DNA from: an uncultured bacterium
GTDB taxonomy: Bacteria > Bacillota > Clostridia > Oscillospirales > Oscillospiraceae
Assembly (NCBI GenBank): GCA_946548895.1
Contig: CAMNQF010000007.1
Location: forward strand, 47,813-111,812
Direction: 5' to 3'
DNA length: 64,000 nt
Shown: one piece after another, positions 7,746 to 16,377 of the stretch
How the letters are laid out: each line of letters begins with the position of its first letter
How positions within the stretch are numbered: the first letter of the stretch is position 1
Position numbers and translations under genes: made by a program
The notes under the pieces: generated by a model
Databases searched by the model: none
The model's input: the letters and a program-made list of their open reading frames with translations, nothing else
Told to the model about the DNA's origin: nothing

Positions 7746-9851
7746 ATGCTCAAACGCATTCTTGACAATGCCATAGCGCTGTTTGTGGTGGTTGTGGTCA
7801 TGTTCCTGTTCATCCCGCTGAACCCCGCCATCCTGGACATCCTGCTGGTGGTCAACATTGGGCTGTCCATCATGATCCTGATGATCACCATGAACATCTC
7901 CGACGCGCTGGAATTTTCCATTTTCCCGTCCCTGCTGCTCATTACCACCCTGTTCCGGCTGGGCATGAACGTGTCCAGCACCCGGATGATCCTCACCACC
8001 GGCGACCCCGGCGTGGTCATCCGCAACTTCGGCCAGCTCATCACCCAGGGCGACATCGTGGTGGGCTTCGTGATCTTCTTTATCATTGTGCTGGTGCAGC
8101 TCATCGTCATCACCAAGGGCGCGGAGCGCGTGTCCGAGGTGGCCGCCCGGTTCACCCTGGACGCCATGCCCGGCAAGCAGATGGCCATCGACGCCGACCT
8201 GTCCTCCGGCCTCATCGACGAGCAGCAGGCCCGGGTACGCCGGGAGAAGATCCAGAAGGAGGCCGACTTCTACGGCGCCATGGACGGCGCCACCAAGATC
8301 GTCAAAGGCGACTCCACCATGTCCATCATCATCACCGTCATCAACCTGGTGGGCGGCGTCATCATCGGCATGGTGATGAGCGGCGACCCCATCGACGTGG
8401 TGATGAGCCGGTACTGCATCCTCACCATCGGCGACGGCCTGGTGTCCCAGATTCCCTCCCTGATGATTTCCACCGCCACCGGCATGATCGTCACCCGGTC
8501 CGTGTCCGAAGGCAGCCTCAACGCGGATGTGGTGGGGCAGTTCAAGGCCCAGCCCCGGGCCATTATGACCACCGGCGTGATTCTGCTGATCCTGGCGGTC
8601 ATACCAGGCACCCCCACTGTCCCGCTGTTCATCGGCGGCGCGGCCCTGCTGGGGGGAGGATTCTTCCTCAACCGGCGGATGGACGCCCAGCGCCAGGCGG
8701 CCGCCGCCTCGGCCCAGACCCCCGCCGAAATCCCGGAGGAGGCCGCCCCCAGCGAGAGCGACTTCTACAAGGATATCAACAACGTATACACCCTGCTGTC
8801 GGTGGAGCCGGTGGAGATGGAGTTCGGTTACAGCCTCATCCCCCTGGTGGACGAGCGGCACGGCGGCAAGCTCATCAGCCGCGTCGTCATCTTCCGGCGG
8901 CAGTATGCCCAGGATATGGGCTTTGTCATCCCCTCCATTCGAATGCACGACTCCTCCACGCTGGGCACCAACCAGTACGCCATCCGCATCAAGGGCGAGG
9001 TGGTGGCCGAGGGCGAGATCCTGGTGGACTACTACCTGGCCCTGGAGCCCCCCAACCCCCTGGGGGAGATCGACGGCATCGAGACCATCGAGCCGGCCTA
9101 CGGCATCCCCTCCCGGTGGATTCTGCCGGAGAACAAGGAGATGGCGGAAATTTACGGCTACAACGTCATCGACCCCCTGTCCGTCATGCTGACCCACCTG
9201 GCGGAGACGGTGAAAAAGCACGCCTACGAGCTGCTGGACCGGGCGGAGACCATCCGCCTGGTGGAAAACCTGAAGCAGTCCTCCCCGGAGCTGGTGGAGG
9301 AGGCGGTACCCGGTATCATCCCCTACGCCAAGCTGGAGAAGCTGCTGCGGGGCCTGCTCCAGGAGGGCGTGCCCATCAAGGACCTGGGCACCATCATCGA
9401 GACCGCCGCCGACGCTTTCTCCCAGGGCCGGGACCTGGATATGGCCACCGAGCAGGTCCGTGGCGCCCTGGCCCGCACCATCACCCGCCGCTTCTGCGAG
9501 GACGGGCAGCTCCGGGTCATCACCCTGGACGCCGAGGTGGAGAAGCGGATTATCTCCTCCCTCACCCGCAACGAGCAGGGCGTGTACCTGGCCATGGGCC
9601 CCGAGCTGATGCAGACCATTATCTCCCAGCTGGCCGAGCACCTGAAGAAATTCGGCGACCTGTCCCAGACGCCGGTGATCCTGGTCAGCCAGGTGATCCG
9701 GGGCTACTTCAGCCGGATGATTACCCAGTTCTACCCCAACGTCTATGTGCTGTCCTTTAATGAGATCACCAACAACGTGCAGATTCAGGCCCTGGGCAAC
9801 ATCACCGCCGACGCGCCCGCCCAGGCCCAGCGAAGGGCGGTGGCCACATGA
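7746..9851 (+). CDS. flhA: Flagellar export apparatus protein FlhA
   Basis: FlhA is the nonameric export-gate protein that docks chaperone-substrate complexes. It has 701 residues. An N-terminal membrane domain (about 1-310) includes the FHIPEP-family signature SLLLITTLFRLGMNVSSTR and the cytoplasmic FHIPEP loop (AERVSEVAARFTLDAMPGKQ). A C-terminal cytosolic domain has the usual PxRWI (IPSRWILPE) region. GAAGGAGGTG gives a perfect SD. The stop overlaps the fliA start (ATGA). In many Firmicutes flhF and flhG come next, but here the following gene is fliA. Confidence 0.97.
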   Translation: MLKRILDNAIALFVVVVVMFLFIPLNPAILDILLVVNIGLSIMILMITMNISDALEFSIFPSLLLITTLFRLGMNVSSTRMILTTGDPGVVIRNFGQLITQGDIVVGFVIFFIIVLVQLIVITKGAERVSEVAARFTLDAMPGKQMAIDADLSSGLIDEQQARVRREKIQKEADFYGAMDGATKIVKGDSTMSIIITVINLVGGVIIGMVMSGDPIDVVMSRYCILTIGDGLVSQIPSLMISTATGMIVTRSVSEGSLNADVVGQFKAQPRAIMTTGVILLILAVIPGTPTVPLFIGGAALLGGGFFLNRRMDAQRQAAAASAQTPAEIPEEAAPSESDFYKDINNVYTLLSVEPVEMEFGYSLIPLVDERHGGKLISRVVIFRRQYAQDMGFVIPSIRMHDSSTLGTNQYAIRIKGEVVAEGEILVDYYLALEPPNPLGEIDGIETIEPAYGIPSRWILPENKEMAEIYGYNVIDPLSVMLTHLAETVKKHAYELLDRAETIRLVENLKQSSPELVEEAVPGIIPYAKLEKLLRGLLQEGVPIKDLGTIIETAADAFSQGRDLDMATEQVRGALARTITRRFCEDGQLRVITLDAEVEKRIISSLTRNEQGVYLAMGPELMQTIISQLAEHLKKFGDLSQTPVILVSQVIRGYFSRMITQFYPNVYVLSFNEITNNVQIQALGNITADAPAQAQRRAVAT

Positions 9852-10687
9852 GCCCCGTCCTGGAAAAGCGCCTCACGGAGGACGAGATTGAGGCCATGAG
9901 CACCCCGGACCTGCTGGCCCTCTACAAGTCCACGGGGGACGAGGAGCTAAAATGGCCCCTGGTCCTGCGGTACGAGGGGCTCATCAAGAGCGCGGCGCTC
10001 CAGATCCGGGGCGTGTACAGCAGCTTTGCCCAGGTGGATGATATCGTCAGCGAGGGCATCCTCACCCTGCTCAACGCCATCGACAAGTTCGACCCGGAGA
10101 AGGGAATCAAGTTTGAGACCTACGTGTCCAAGCGCATCCGTGGGATGGTCATCGACCTGGCCCGGAAGCAGGACTGGCTGCCCCGGAACATCCGCCAGCG
10201 GGCCAAGGAGATCGACGCCGCGGTGTCCACCCTGGCCAATGAGCTGGGGCGCTTCCCCACCGACCAGGAGGTGGCCGGCCATCTGGGCGTGCCTACGGAC
10301 AAGTACCAGAAGGACGCCGCCCGGGTGGCCCTGAGCAACACCTTGTCCCTGGACGCGCTGATGGACGCCAGGGACATGGAGGGCTACCGCTTCGAGGTGT
10401 CCTCCGAGGACCCGTCGGTCCAGCCCGAGCTGGTGCTGGAGGACCAGGAGCTCCAGGAGACCCTGGCCCAGGGGGTGGCCGCGCTGCAAAAGAACGAGCA
10501 GATTGTGCTGTCCCTCTACTATGAAAAAAACCTGCATATGAAGGAGATCGCCCAGGTGATGGGGGTGAGCGAGCCCCGCATCTCCCAGATCCACTCCCGG
10601 GCCATCCAGAAGCTGCGGGACCACATGAGCGGATACCTGAACAGTGAAGCTCCTGCGAAAAACTCCAAAAAGCGGAAGAAGGCATGA
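9848..10687 (+). CDS. fliA: Flagellar sigma factor FliA/SigD (sigma-28, WhiG family)
   Basis: Sigma-28 directs late flagellar and chemotaxis transcription. The 279-residue protein has region 2 (YEGLIKSAALQIRG, then VDDIVSEGILTLLNAIDKFD and KRIRGMVIDLARK), a region 3 and a region 4 helix-turn-helix (LHMKEIAQVMGVSEPRISQI). The start codon overlaps the flhA stop. It is the likely factor for the sigma-28-type promoters seen upstream of fliD, cheA and flgM in this window. Its antagonist FlgM is encoded at 35353-35670, which allows the standard hook-completion checkpoint. Confidence 0.96.
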   Translation: MSPVLEKRLTEDEIEAMSTPDLLALYKSTGDEELKWPLVLRYEGLIKSAALQIRGVYSSFAQVDDIVSEGILTLLNAIDKFDPEKGIKFETYVSKRIRGMVIDLARKQDWLPRNIRQRAKEIDAAVSTLANELGRFPTDQEVAGHLGVPTDKYQKDAARVALSNTLSLDALMDARDMEGYRFEVSSEDPSVQPELVLEDQELQETLAQGVAALQKNEQIVLSLYYEKNLHMKEIAQVMGVSEPRISQIHSRAIQKLRDHMSGYLNSEAPAKNSKKRKKA

Positions 10688-10693
10688 TGCAAG

Positions 10694-11446
10694 ATGTTTA
10701 AAGGCTTTTACAACCTCACCTCCGCCATGGTAACTCACCAGAGCAACTTGAACGTGGTGGGCAACAACATGGTGAACATCTCCACCGCCGGCTTCAAGGA
10801 GAGCCGGTACATCGCCAGCACCTTCGACGACGTGATGTATTCCCGGGTAGGCAACGAGGAAAAAATCTATACCGAGATTGGCCGCCAGAGCTACATCCGC
10901 GCCAACGATGAGATCTATGTGGACTATAGCCAGGGCATCCCGGAGCCCACCGGCATTTCCTTGGACTTCGCCATCATGGGGGACGGGTTCTTCGCCATCC
11001 AGCAGGAGGGCGGGGACACCGTCTACACCAGGGCGGGCAGCTTCTCCCTGGACGAGGAGGGCTACCTGTGCTTCCCCGGCACGGGCCGCGTGCTGGACCC
11101 GGAGGGCAACCCCATCCAGCTGGGGACCGACAAGTTGGTGGTAGACAAACAAGGGAACCTGACCACCCAGGAAGGCGGCTATCTGGGCCAGCTGGGGGTG
11201 TATACCTTCGCGGACCCCCAGGAGCTGGAGCACAACGGCGAGGGCTTCTTCACCGGTGAGGGGGCCCAGGCCATGGAGGTTCCCCAGGTGCTCTGGAAGT
11301 ATCTGGAACGCTCCAACACGGATATGGTCCGGGTGATGACGGAGATGCTCACCAGCCAGCGGGCGCTGCAGAGCGCCGCGTCGGTGACCAAAATGTACGA
11401 CGAGGTTATGGGCCACGCCGCCAGCGACGTGGGCCGGATGGGATGA
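10694..11446 (+). CDS. Flagellar rod/hook basal-body protein (FlgF/FlhO-like)
   Basis: A flagellar basal-body rod-family protein of 250 residues. The N-terminal helix contains NLNVVGNNMVNISTAGFKES, the flg_bb_rod signature. The middle has the YTRAGSFSLDEEGYL turn of FlgE/F/G proteins. The C-terminal coiled coil reads NTDMVRVMTEMLTSQRAL. It is the first of two tandem rod-type genes after fliA, like flhO-flhP in Bacillus. It is probably a proximal/distal rod subunit (FlgF-like). FlgF and FlgG are hard to separate by motif, so the exact paralogue is inferred from order. Confidence 0.88.
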   Translation: MFKGFYNLTSAMVTHQSNLNVVGNNMVNISTAGFKESRYIASTFDDVMYSRVGNEEKIYTEIGRQSYIRANDEIYVDYSQGIPEPTGISLDFAIMGDGFFAIQQEGGDTVYTRAGSFSLDEEGYLCFPGTGRVLDPEGNPIQLGTDKLVVDKQGNLTTQEGGYLGQLGVYTFADPQELEHNGEGFFTGEGAQAMEVPQVLWKYLERSNTDMVRVMTEMLTSQRALQSAASVTKMYDEVMGHAASDVGRMG

Positions 11447-11457
11447 GGTGAGCGGCC

Positions 11458-12201
11458 ATGAATCAATCCTTTTATATCGGCGCCGTGGGCGCCCAGCAGC
11501 AGCTCCGCCGCCTGAACATCCACGGAGACAACATCGCCAACCTGAACACCGTGGGCTTCAAGGCGGACCGATCCGACTTCAGCGCCCTGATGTACCAGAA
11601 CCACCGGGGCATCGAGGAGGAACTGCCCATGGGCGTGGGCGCCCGGCTGCTCATGACCTCCACCGATTTCTCCCAGGGCCCCGTGGAGGATTACGGCCGG
11701 TCCCTGGACTACATGATTGAGGGGGAGGGCTTCTTCGGCCTGGTGGACTTGGCCACGGGGGAAGTCACGTATACCCGCAACGGCGCTTTTGTGATGTCCT
11801 CGCTGGAGCGGCCCACCGGCCAGGTGGATGGGAACGGCCAGCCCATCCTGGAGACGGTGTACTGCCTGGGAGACGGCACCGGCCGCTTTGTGCTCAGTGA
11901 GTCCGGCGGCCTGATTGAGGTGGAGGACCCCAAGCAGAAGCTGCCCATCGGCATTTTCGACTTTGCCAACTATGACGGCATGGTCCAGCTGGACGACACC
12001 CGCTATCTGCCGGTGGACAAGAACGGCGACCTGTGGTACGGCAGCGGCGTCCTCCGCCAAGGGGTGCTGGAAGGGTCTAACGCCGACCTGGCCCAGGAGT
12101 ATACCAAGGTGATTGAGTCCCAGCGGGCCTACGGCATGGCCCTGAAAATGGTGCAGACCTCCGACGAGATCGAGAACACCATCAATAATCTGCGCGGCTG
12201 A
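11458..12201 (+). CDS. flgG: Flagellar distal rod protein (FlgG/FlhP-like)
   Basis: The second tandem rod-family protein, 247 residues. It has the N-terminal motif LNIHGDNIANLNTVGFKADR, the YTRNGAFVMSS turn and a C-terminal helix LEGSNADLAQEYTKVIESQR that packs inside the rod. It follows the flgF-like gene by 11 bases with a GAGGTGAGCGG SD. Both rod genes sit between the sigma factor and cheC, so they are likely read from the main operon transcript. Whether it is the true FlgG or a second FlgF-type rod protein cannot be settled from motifs alone. Confidence 0.87.
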   Translation: MNQSFYIGAVGAQQQLRRLNIHGDNIANLNTVGFKADRSDFSALMYQNHRGIEEELPMGVGARLLMTSTDFSQGPVEDYGRSLDYMIEGEGFFGLVDLATGEVTYTRNGAFVMSSLERPTGQVDGNGQPILETVYCLGDGTGRFVLSESGGLIEVEDPKQKLPIGIFDFANYDGMVQLDDTRYLPVDKNGDLWYGSGVLRQGVLEGSNADLAQEYTKVIESQRAYGMALKMVQTSDEIENTINNLRG

Positions 12202-12213
12202 GGAGGGAATTGA

Positions 12214-12840
12214 ATGTCGATTAAGAATTACGACGAGCTGAACTCCCTGGAGCTGGACACCCTCCGGGAAATCGGCAGCGTCGGCACCGGCAACGCCGCC
12301 ACCGCCCTGTCCCAGATGCTGGGCAGGCAGGTGCGCATCACGCTGCCCGAGGTGCGCATTATGGGCTACAACGAGGCCATTGAGTGGATCGGCGGCCCGG
12401 AGGAGATCACCGCCGGCGTGCTGGTGAAACTCAGCGGCCATGTCAACGGCATCATGCTGTCGGTACAGCCGCTGGAATTTGTCAATATCGTGCTGGAGAG
12501 CATGATGGGGAAGACGGTGGGCAGCTACGACCAACTGACGGAGATGGAGCACTCCGCCCTGGTGGAGGTGGGCAACATCATGATTTCCACCTTCATCAAC
12601 GCCCTGAGCGGCCTGGCCGGCATGGATGTGAACCTGACGGTGCCCGCCTTCACCGTGGATATGCAGGGCGCTATTCTGGCGGTGCCTATGGCGGAGTACG
12701 GCGGGCAGTCCGACTACATCATGACCATCGGAGGCAACTTTGTGAGCGAGAACAAGCAGGTTCCCTGCCGCCTGCTGATGTCGCCGGACCTGAGGTCCTT
12801 AAATGCCCTTTTACGGAAGCTGGGCGTAAGCGATGGCTGA
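12214..12840 (+). CDS. cheC: CheY-P phosphatase CheC (first catalytic site altered)
   Basis: CheC dephosphorylates CheY-P and partners with the receptor deamidase CheD. The 208-residue protein has the expected duplicated alpha-beta fold. The first half reads REIGSVGTGNAATALSQML, where the usual E-x2-N is E19-x2-S22, so the catalytic Asn is replaced by Ser. The second half reads VEVGNIMISTFINAL with intact E118/N121. cheD overlaps its 3' end by eight bases, fitting a CheC-CheD complex. FliY in the same operon has both sites intact and probably supplies most phosphatase activity. Confidence 0.94.
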   Translation: MSIKNYDELNSLELDTLREIGSVGTGNAATALSQMLGRQVRITLPEVRIMGYNEAIEWIGGPEEITAGVLVKLSGHVNGIMLSVQPLEFVNIVLESMMGKTVGSYDQLTEMEHSALVEVGNIMISTFINALSGLAGMDVNLTVPAFTVDMQGAILAVPMAEYGGQSDYIMTIGGNFVSENKQVPCRLLMSPDLRSLNALLRKLGVSDG

Positions 12841-13312
12841 CAAGATCACGATCGGTATTGCGGACATGAAGATGGCCAAAGGGGAGGGAATGTTGGTCAC
12901 ATACGCGCTGGGGTCCTGCATCGGCATCTGCCTGCACGACCCGTCCCTGAAGCTTGGGGCCCTGGTGCACATCATGCTGCCGCTGAATATGGAGACGGGA
13001 CGGAAAAACCCGATGAAATATGCCGATACCGGGATCAAGGAGACCTTGAAGCAGATGGAGGCCAAGGGCGCCAGCCGCTCCAGGATCACCGCCAAAATTG
13101 CCGGCGGGGCCATGATGTTCAAGGATGGAAGCGGCTCGCTGGGCAATATCGGCCAGAGAAATATTGAGAGCGTGAAGCTGAACCTGAAAAAGGAGGGCGT
13201 CCGCCTGCTGAAGGAGGACGTGGGCGGCACTGTGGCCCGCACCCTGCTCTTTGATGTGAACAGCGGCCTGGCCTGTATACGCAGCTATGGCCGGCAGGAA
13301 CTTATCATTTGA
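12833..13312 (+). CDS. cheD: Chemoreceptor glutamine deamidase CheD
   Basis: CheD deamidates glutamines on chemoreceptors and binds CheC. The 159-residue protein carries the papain-like catalytic set T23/C29/H46 within TYALGSCIGICLHDP and GALVHIMLP. The family GGA motif (KIAGGAMMF) and GGTVARTLLFDVNSG follow. Its start overlaps cheC by eight bases, giving translational coupling. Length is normal. Presence of CheC, CheD and CheV points to a Bacillus-type three-system adaptation pathway. Confidence 0.95.
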   Translation: MADKITIGIADMKMAKGEGMLVTYALGSCIGICLHDPSLKLGALVHIMLPLNMETGRKNPMKYADTGIKETLKQMEAKGASRSRITAKIAGGAMMFKDGSGSLGNIGQRNIESVKLNLKKEGVRLLKEDVGGTVARTLLFDVNSGLACIRSYGRQELII

Positions 13313-13342
13313 CACCGCGACAGCGGAGAGGGAGTGTTGGCA

Positions 13343-14275
13343 ATGATGGAAGATAATAAACAGGGCATCCTGCTGGAATCCGGCACCAATGAGATTGAGA
13401 TCATGAAGTTCACCATCGGCGGAAACCTGTACGGCATCAACGTGGCCAAGGTGCGGGAGATTATGATCTCCGCGCCGGTAAAGCCCATGCCCATGGCCCA
13501 CCCGTCGGTGGAGGGCATTTTCAAACCCCGGGACACGGTGCTCACCGTGGTGGACCTGCCCAAGTACCTGGGCGTGGAGAGCCCTAAGGACCCCAAGGAC
13601 ATCTTCATCATCACCAACTTCAACAAGATGTTCATCGCCTTCCGGGTCCACGCCGTGGACCGCATCAGCCGCATCTCCTGGACGGACATCCAGAAGCCGG
13701 ACAAGACCGTTTCCGGCGGGGCGGAGGGCGTGGCCACCGGCATCGCCCAGTGCGACGGCGAACTGGTCACCATCCTGGATTTTGAGCGCATTGTGGCTGA
13801 GATCGCCCCGGAGACCTCCATCCAGATGTCTGAGGTGGAGCAGCTGGGCCCCCGGGACCGCAACGACAAGCCCATCTGGGTGGCGGAGGACTCTATCCTG
13901 TTGAGCAAGATGATTGAGGATTCCCTGCGCAAGGCCAACTATGTGAACCTGCATATGTTCTCCAACGGCCTGGAGCTGTGGGAGGCCCTGGCTTCCCTGC
14001 CCCAGGAGGGCGATGTGTTCCGGGACGTGGCCCTCATCATCACCGACATTGAGATGCCGCAGATGGACGGCCACCGGCTGACCAAGCTGGTGAAGGAAAA
14101 TAACCGGCTGAAGCAGATTCCCCTCATCATTTTCTCCTCCCTCATCAGCGAGGAGATGCGGCGCAAGGGCAGGGACTTGGGCGCCGACGAACAGCTCACC
14201 AAGCCGGAGATTGGCCACCTGGTGGACGTGATGGACCGCCTGCTGGCGCGCCAGGATCGGCAGGCCAGGGGCTGA
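13343..14275 (+). CDS. cheV: Chemotaxis coupling protein CheV (CheW plus receiver)
   Basis: CheV couples CheA to receptors through a CheW-like domain and adapts through a phosphorylatable receiver. Residues about 15-165 form the CheW domain (FTIGGNLYGINVAKVREIM, then SVEGIFKPRDTVLTVVDLP). Residues about 175-305 form a receiver with acidic WVAEDS and phospho-acceptor TDIEMPQMDG. The frame can be extended to GTG at 13334, but GGAG overlaps that codon, so the ATG at 13343 (or 13346) with normal SD spacing is preferred, giving 310 residues. It lies 21-30 bases after cheD in the same operon. Confidence 0.94.
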   Translation: MMEDNKQGILLESGTNEIEIMKFTIGGNLYGINVAKVREIMISAPVKPMPMAHPSVEGIFKPRDTVLTVVDLPKYLGVESPKDPKDIFIITNFNKMFIAFRVHAVDRISRISWTDIQKPDKTVSGGAEGVATGIAQCDGELVTILDFERIVAEIAPETSIQMSEVEQLGPRDRNDKPIWVAEDSILLSKMIEDSLRKANYVNLHMFSNGLELWEALASLPQEGDVFRDVALIITDIEMPQMDGHRLTKLVKENNRLKQIPLIIFSSLISEEMRRKGRDLGADEQLTKPEIGHLVDVMDRLLARQDRQARG

Positions 14276-14281
14276 CAGAAC

Positions 14282-14315
14282 CGGGCGGCCCGCGGGCGCG
14301 ATTGTGCGCCGCCCG
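14282..14315 (+). other. Intercistronic GC-rich hairpin between cheV and the EAL-HDOD gene
   Basis: CGGGCGGC at 14282-14289 pairs with GCCGCCCG at 14308-14315 around an 18-base loop. No T-run follows, so it is not a standard terminator. It may mark an RNA processing or stability site in the long operon. Confidence 0.4.
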
Positions 14316-14347
14316 TAAGACAGGATTTAGTAGGAGGCGCTTAGCTT

Positions 14348-15640
14348 ATGAGCGGCAAGTATATCGTGCGGCAGCCCATCCGGGACGCTGCTGGCAACAC
14401 CATCGGGCATGAGATTCTTTACTACGGGGCCAACCAGGCTTTCAGCAGCGATAGCTCCACTTCCAGCGCGGAATTTGCCGCCGCCAACACCATTTATAGC
14501 TTTCTCACGGAGAACAGCCCCAAGGTGTTGAAGGGGACGCTGAACTTCATGACCTTCACCACCATGCTGCTGATGAAAAAGACTCCCCGGCTTTTTGACA
14601 AAAGCGACCTGGTCATCCAGATTGATGACGCCGTCATCATTCACCCCCTGTCCATGCACCTGGTGCGGCAGTATGCCAAGGAGGGCTATCGCGTGGCGGT
14701 GAACGACTTCCAGTTTACGCCCCGGTATCTGGCTCTGCTGGACGACATCCACTTTATCAAAATCAACGCCAAGACCGCCACTGAAGTTACCATCCGCAAT
14801 ACGGTGGAGATTGCCCACAGCATGAATATCAAGTGCATCGTCACCAACATCGACGAGGAAAAGCTCTACCAGCGGGCGGTGGCCCTGGGCGCGGACGCCA
14901 TGGAGGGCACCTATGTGGCCGATAAGCTGACCACCAAGGCCCACAGCAGCGCCTACATCCAGAGCAATTTCTTTCAGCTGATGGTGGCCGTCACCCGGGA
15001 CGAGCCTAACGTGGAGGAGATTGAGCAGATGATCGCCGCCGACGCCAGCCTGTCCTACGGCCTGCTCAAGATGGTCAACTCCGCCTACTTTGCCCTTCGT
15101 TACCGGGCCACCACCATCCGTCAGGCCATCATGACCCTGGGTCTGGGCCAGCTGAAGCAGTGGATCTACCTGCTCAGTGCCAGCAACGCGGAGAACGAAG
15201 TGGACGCCGGTTCGGAGGAGTTCTTGAAGCGCTCCTTCATGCGGGCCAACTTTTGCAGCGAGCTGATGAACTATGCCAAGAATATGCCCATCTCCAAGGC
15301 GGAAGCCTACCTGATGGGAATGTTCTCCACCCTGAATTACCTCATCGACGCCCCCCTGGAGGATATCCTGGAGGAGGTGCCGGTGGCCGACGAGATCAAG
15401 GCCGCCCTGCTGCGCCATGAGGGGCGCTGCGGGAAGCTGTACGACCTGGTCCTGAGCTATGAGTCCGCCGACTGGGAAAAGATCACCGTGCTGGCCGAAG
15501 AGCTGAAGATTCCCGACAATATGATTACCAGCGTCTATTTCATCTGCATGGAAAACGTGAACACCCTTTGGGAGCAGCTCACCAACCCCTATCCCCATCA
15601 GATGCCCGCTCCCGAGGGGGGAGAGGTCCCCGCGCAGTGA
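14348..15640 (+). CDS. Degenerate EAL plus HDOD signalling protein (YuxH-like)
   Basis: A 430-residue protein in the YuxH-type EAL-HDOD family. The N-terminal half (1-200) has an EAL-like fold starting RQPIRDAAGNTIGHEILYYG, but later catalytic signatures are lost. The usual DDFGTG is replaced by NDFQFTP, the KID lysine region reads IKINAKT, and the AEGVE loop reads VTNIDEE. It therefore probably has no c-di-GMP phosphodiesterase activity but could still bind ligand or protein. The C-terminal half (about 205-400) is an HDOD domain (MIAADASLSYGLLKMVNSAY, then TIRQAIMTLGLGQLKQWI). It is the last gene of the operon, 72 bases after cheV, with a good SD (TAGGAGG). A regulatory role in motility is inferred from context. 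Confidence 0.85.
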   Translation: MSGKYIVRQPIRDAAGNTIGHEILYYGANQAFSSDSSTSSAEFAAANTIYSFLTENSPKVLKGTLNFMTFTTMLLMKKTPRLFDKSDLVIQIDDAVIIHPLSMHLVRQYAKEGYRVAVNDFQFTPRYLALLDDIHFIKINAKTATEVTIRNTVEIAHSMNIKCIVTNIDEEKLYQRAVALGADAMEGTYVADKLTTKAHSSAYIQSNFFQLMVAVTRDEPNVEEIEQMIAADASLSYGLLKMVNSAYFALRYRATTIRQAIMTLGLGQLKQWIYLLSASNAENEVDAGSEEFLKRSFMRANFCSELMNYAKNMPISKAEAYLMGMFSTLNYLIDAPLEDILEEVPVADEIKAALLRHEGRCGKLYDLVLSYESADWEKITVLAEELKIPDNMITSVYFICMENVNTLWEQLTNPYPHQMPAPEGGEVPAQ

Positions 15641-15658
15641 GCCGGATCAAAAAGGTAA

Positions 15659-15695
15659 AAAATCTCTGGCGGAGCTGGGCTCCGCCAGAGATTTT
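15659..15695. terminator. Bidirectional intrinsic terminator at the end of the main flagellar operon
   Basis: A 16-bp perfect stem (15659-15674 with 15680-15695) has a CTGGG loop. A-rich sequence lies on the left and ACGTTTT on the right. It separates the + strand EAL-HDOD gene from the convergent - strand ComFB gene, so it can serve both. Confidence 0.85.
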
Positions 15696-15709
15696 ACGTT
15701 TTCCACCGG

Positions 15710-16360
15710 TTAACGGGCGTGATGGGGGCGTTCCATCACCAGCTTGCAGGCCTGGAGAAGCTGGGCGGTGATGTCGCTGTTAAATTTGCCCTCATACACT
15801 GTCAGGCGGGGCACCCGATCATTGGGTTCCAGCACCACATACTTGGGGGGCAGGTGGTTCAAGGTGATGGCCTTTACGTCCTCCATGCACCGCTTGCAGG
15901 AGCACAGGCCGAACATTTTCACATATTTGGGGGCCTTTTCCTCCACCAGCACCTGCATCACGTTGATGTAGCCCGGGTTATCCGGCTCCAGGAAGAGATG
16001 CTCCTCCTGCCCGGGGACAGGCTGCTGGGCGGGGGCGGGCTCCTGGGAAACGGGAACGGGCTCCGGCTGGACGGCGGGGGCGGGCTCCCGGGAAACAGGA
16101 GCCGCCTGCCGGACGGGCTCCGGCGCCGGGGCGGCGGGCGCGGCTTGGGCAGGCGCGGCCTGGGCGCCCAGCTCTCCCTCCAGGGCGTCCTCCAGGGCGT
16201 TGCGGATCTGGACCGACGCGGCGGCGTCCGGCGCCATGGAAGTGACGATGGGCGGAACGGGGGCGGCGGGGGCCGGGGCGGCGGCTTCGTCAACGGGGTC
16301 CGCTTTCTTGCTCAACAGGTTCATGACCCGCGCAGTCTTACTGGTTTTGTCCTTTGCCAT
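15710..16360 (-). CDS. ComFB-domain protein with basic N-terminus and Pro/Ala linker
   Basis: A 216-residue protein with three parts. Residues 1-20 are basic (MAKDKTSKTARVMNLLSKK). Residues about 21-135 are a low-complexity Ala/Pro/Glu/Gln linker. Residues about 136-216 are a ComFB-type domain with LCSCKRCMEDVKAITLNHLP and PPKYVV. ComFB proteins are named for the Bacillus late-competence operon, and some have been reported as cyclic-dinucleotide receptors. That activity is not shown here. It is read in the same direction as, and 17 bases or so after, the ParA gene. A basic disordered N-terminus is typical of ParB/McdB-type partners that stimulate ParA ATPases, so a ParA adaptor role is inferred. 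The ComFB call is firm; the function is not. Confidence 0.82.
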   Translation of the reverse strand: MAKDKTSKTARVMNLLSKKADPVDEAAAPAPAAPVPPIVTSMAPDAAASVQIRNALEDALEGELGAQAAPAQAAPAAPAPEPVRQAAPVSREPAPAVQPEPVPVSQEPAPAQQPVPGQEEHLFLEPDNPGYINVMQVLVEEKAPKYVKMFGLCSCKRCMEDVKAITLNHLPPKYVVLEPNDRVPRLTVYEGKFNSDITAQLLQACKLVMERPHHAR

Positions 16361-16377
16361 GATGCGATACTCCTTAC

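Noticed and set aside
14282..14315. Hairpin between cheV and the EAL-HDOD gene as a terminator
   Set aside because: The loop is long and no T-run follows. The next gene has no promoter of its own, so readthrough is expected.
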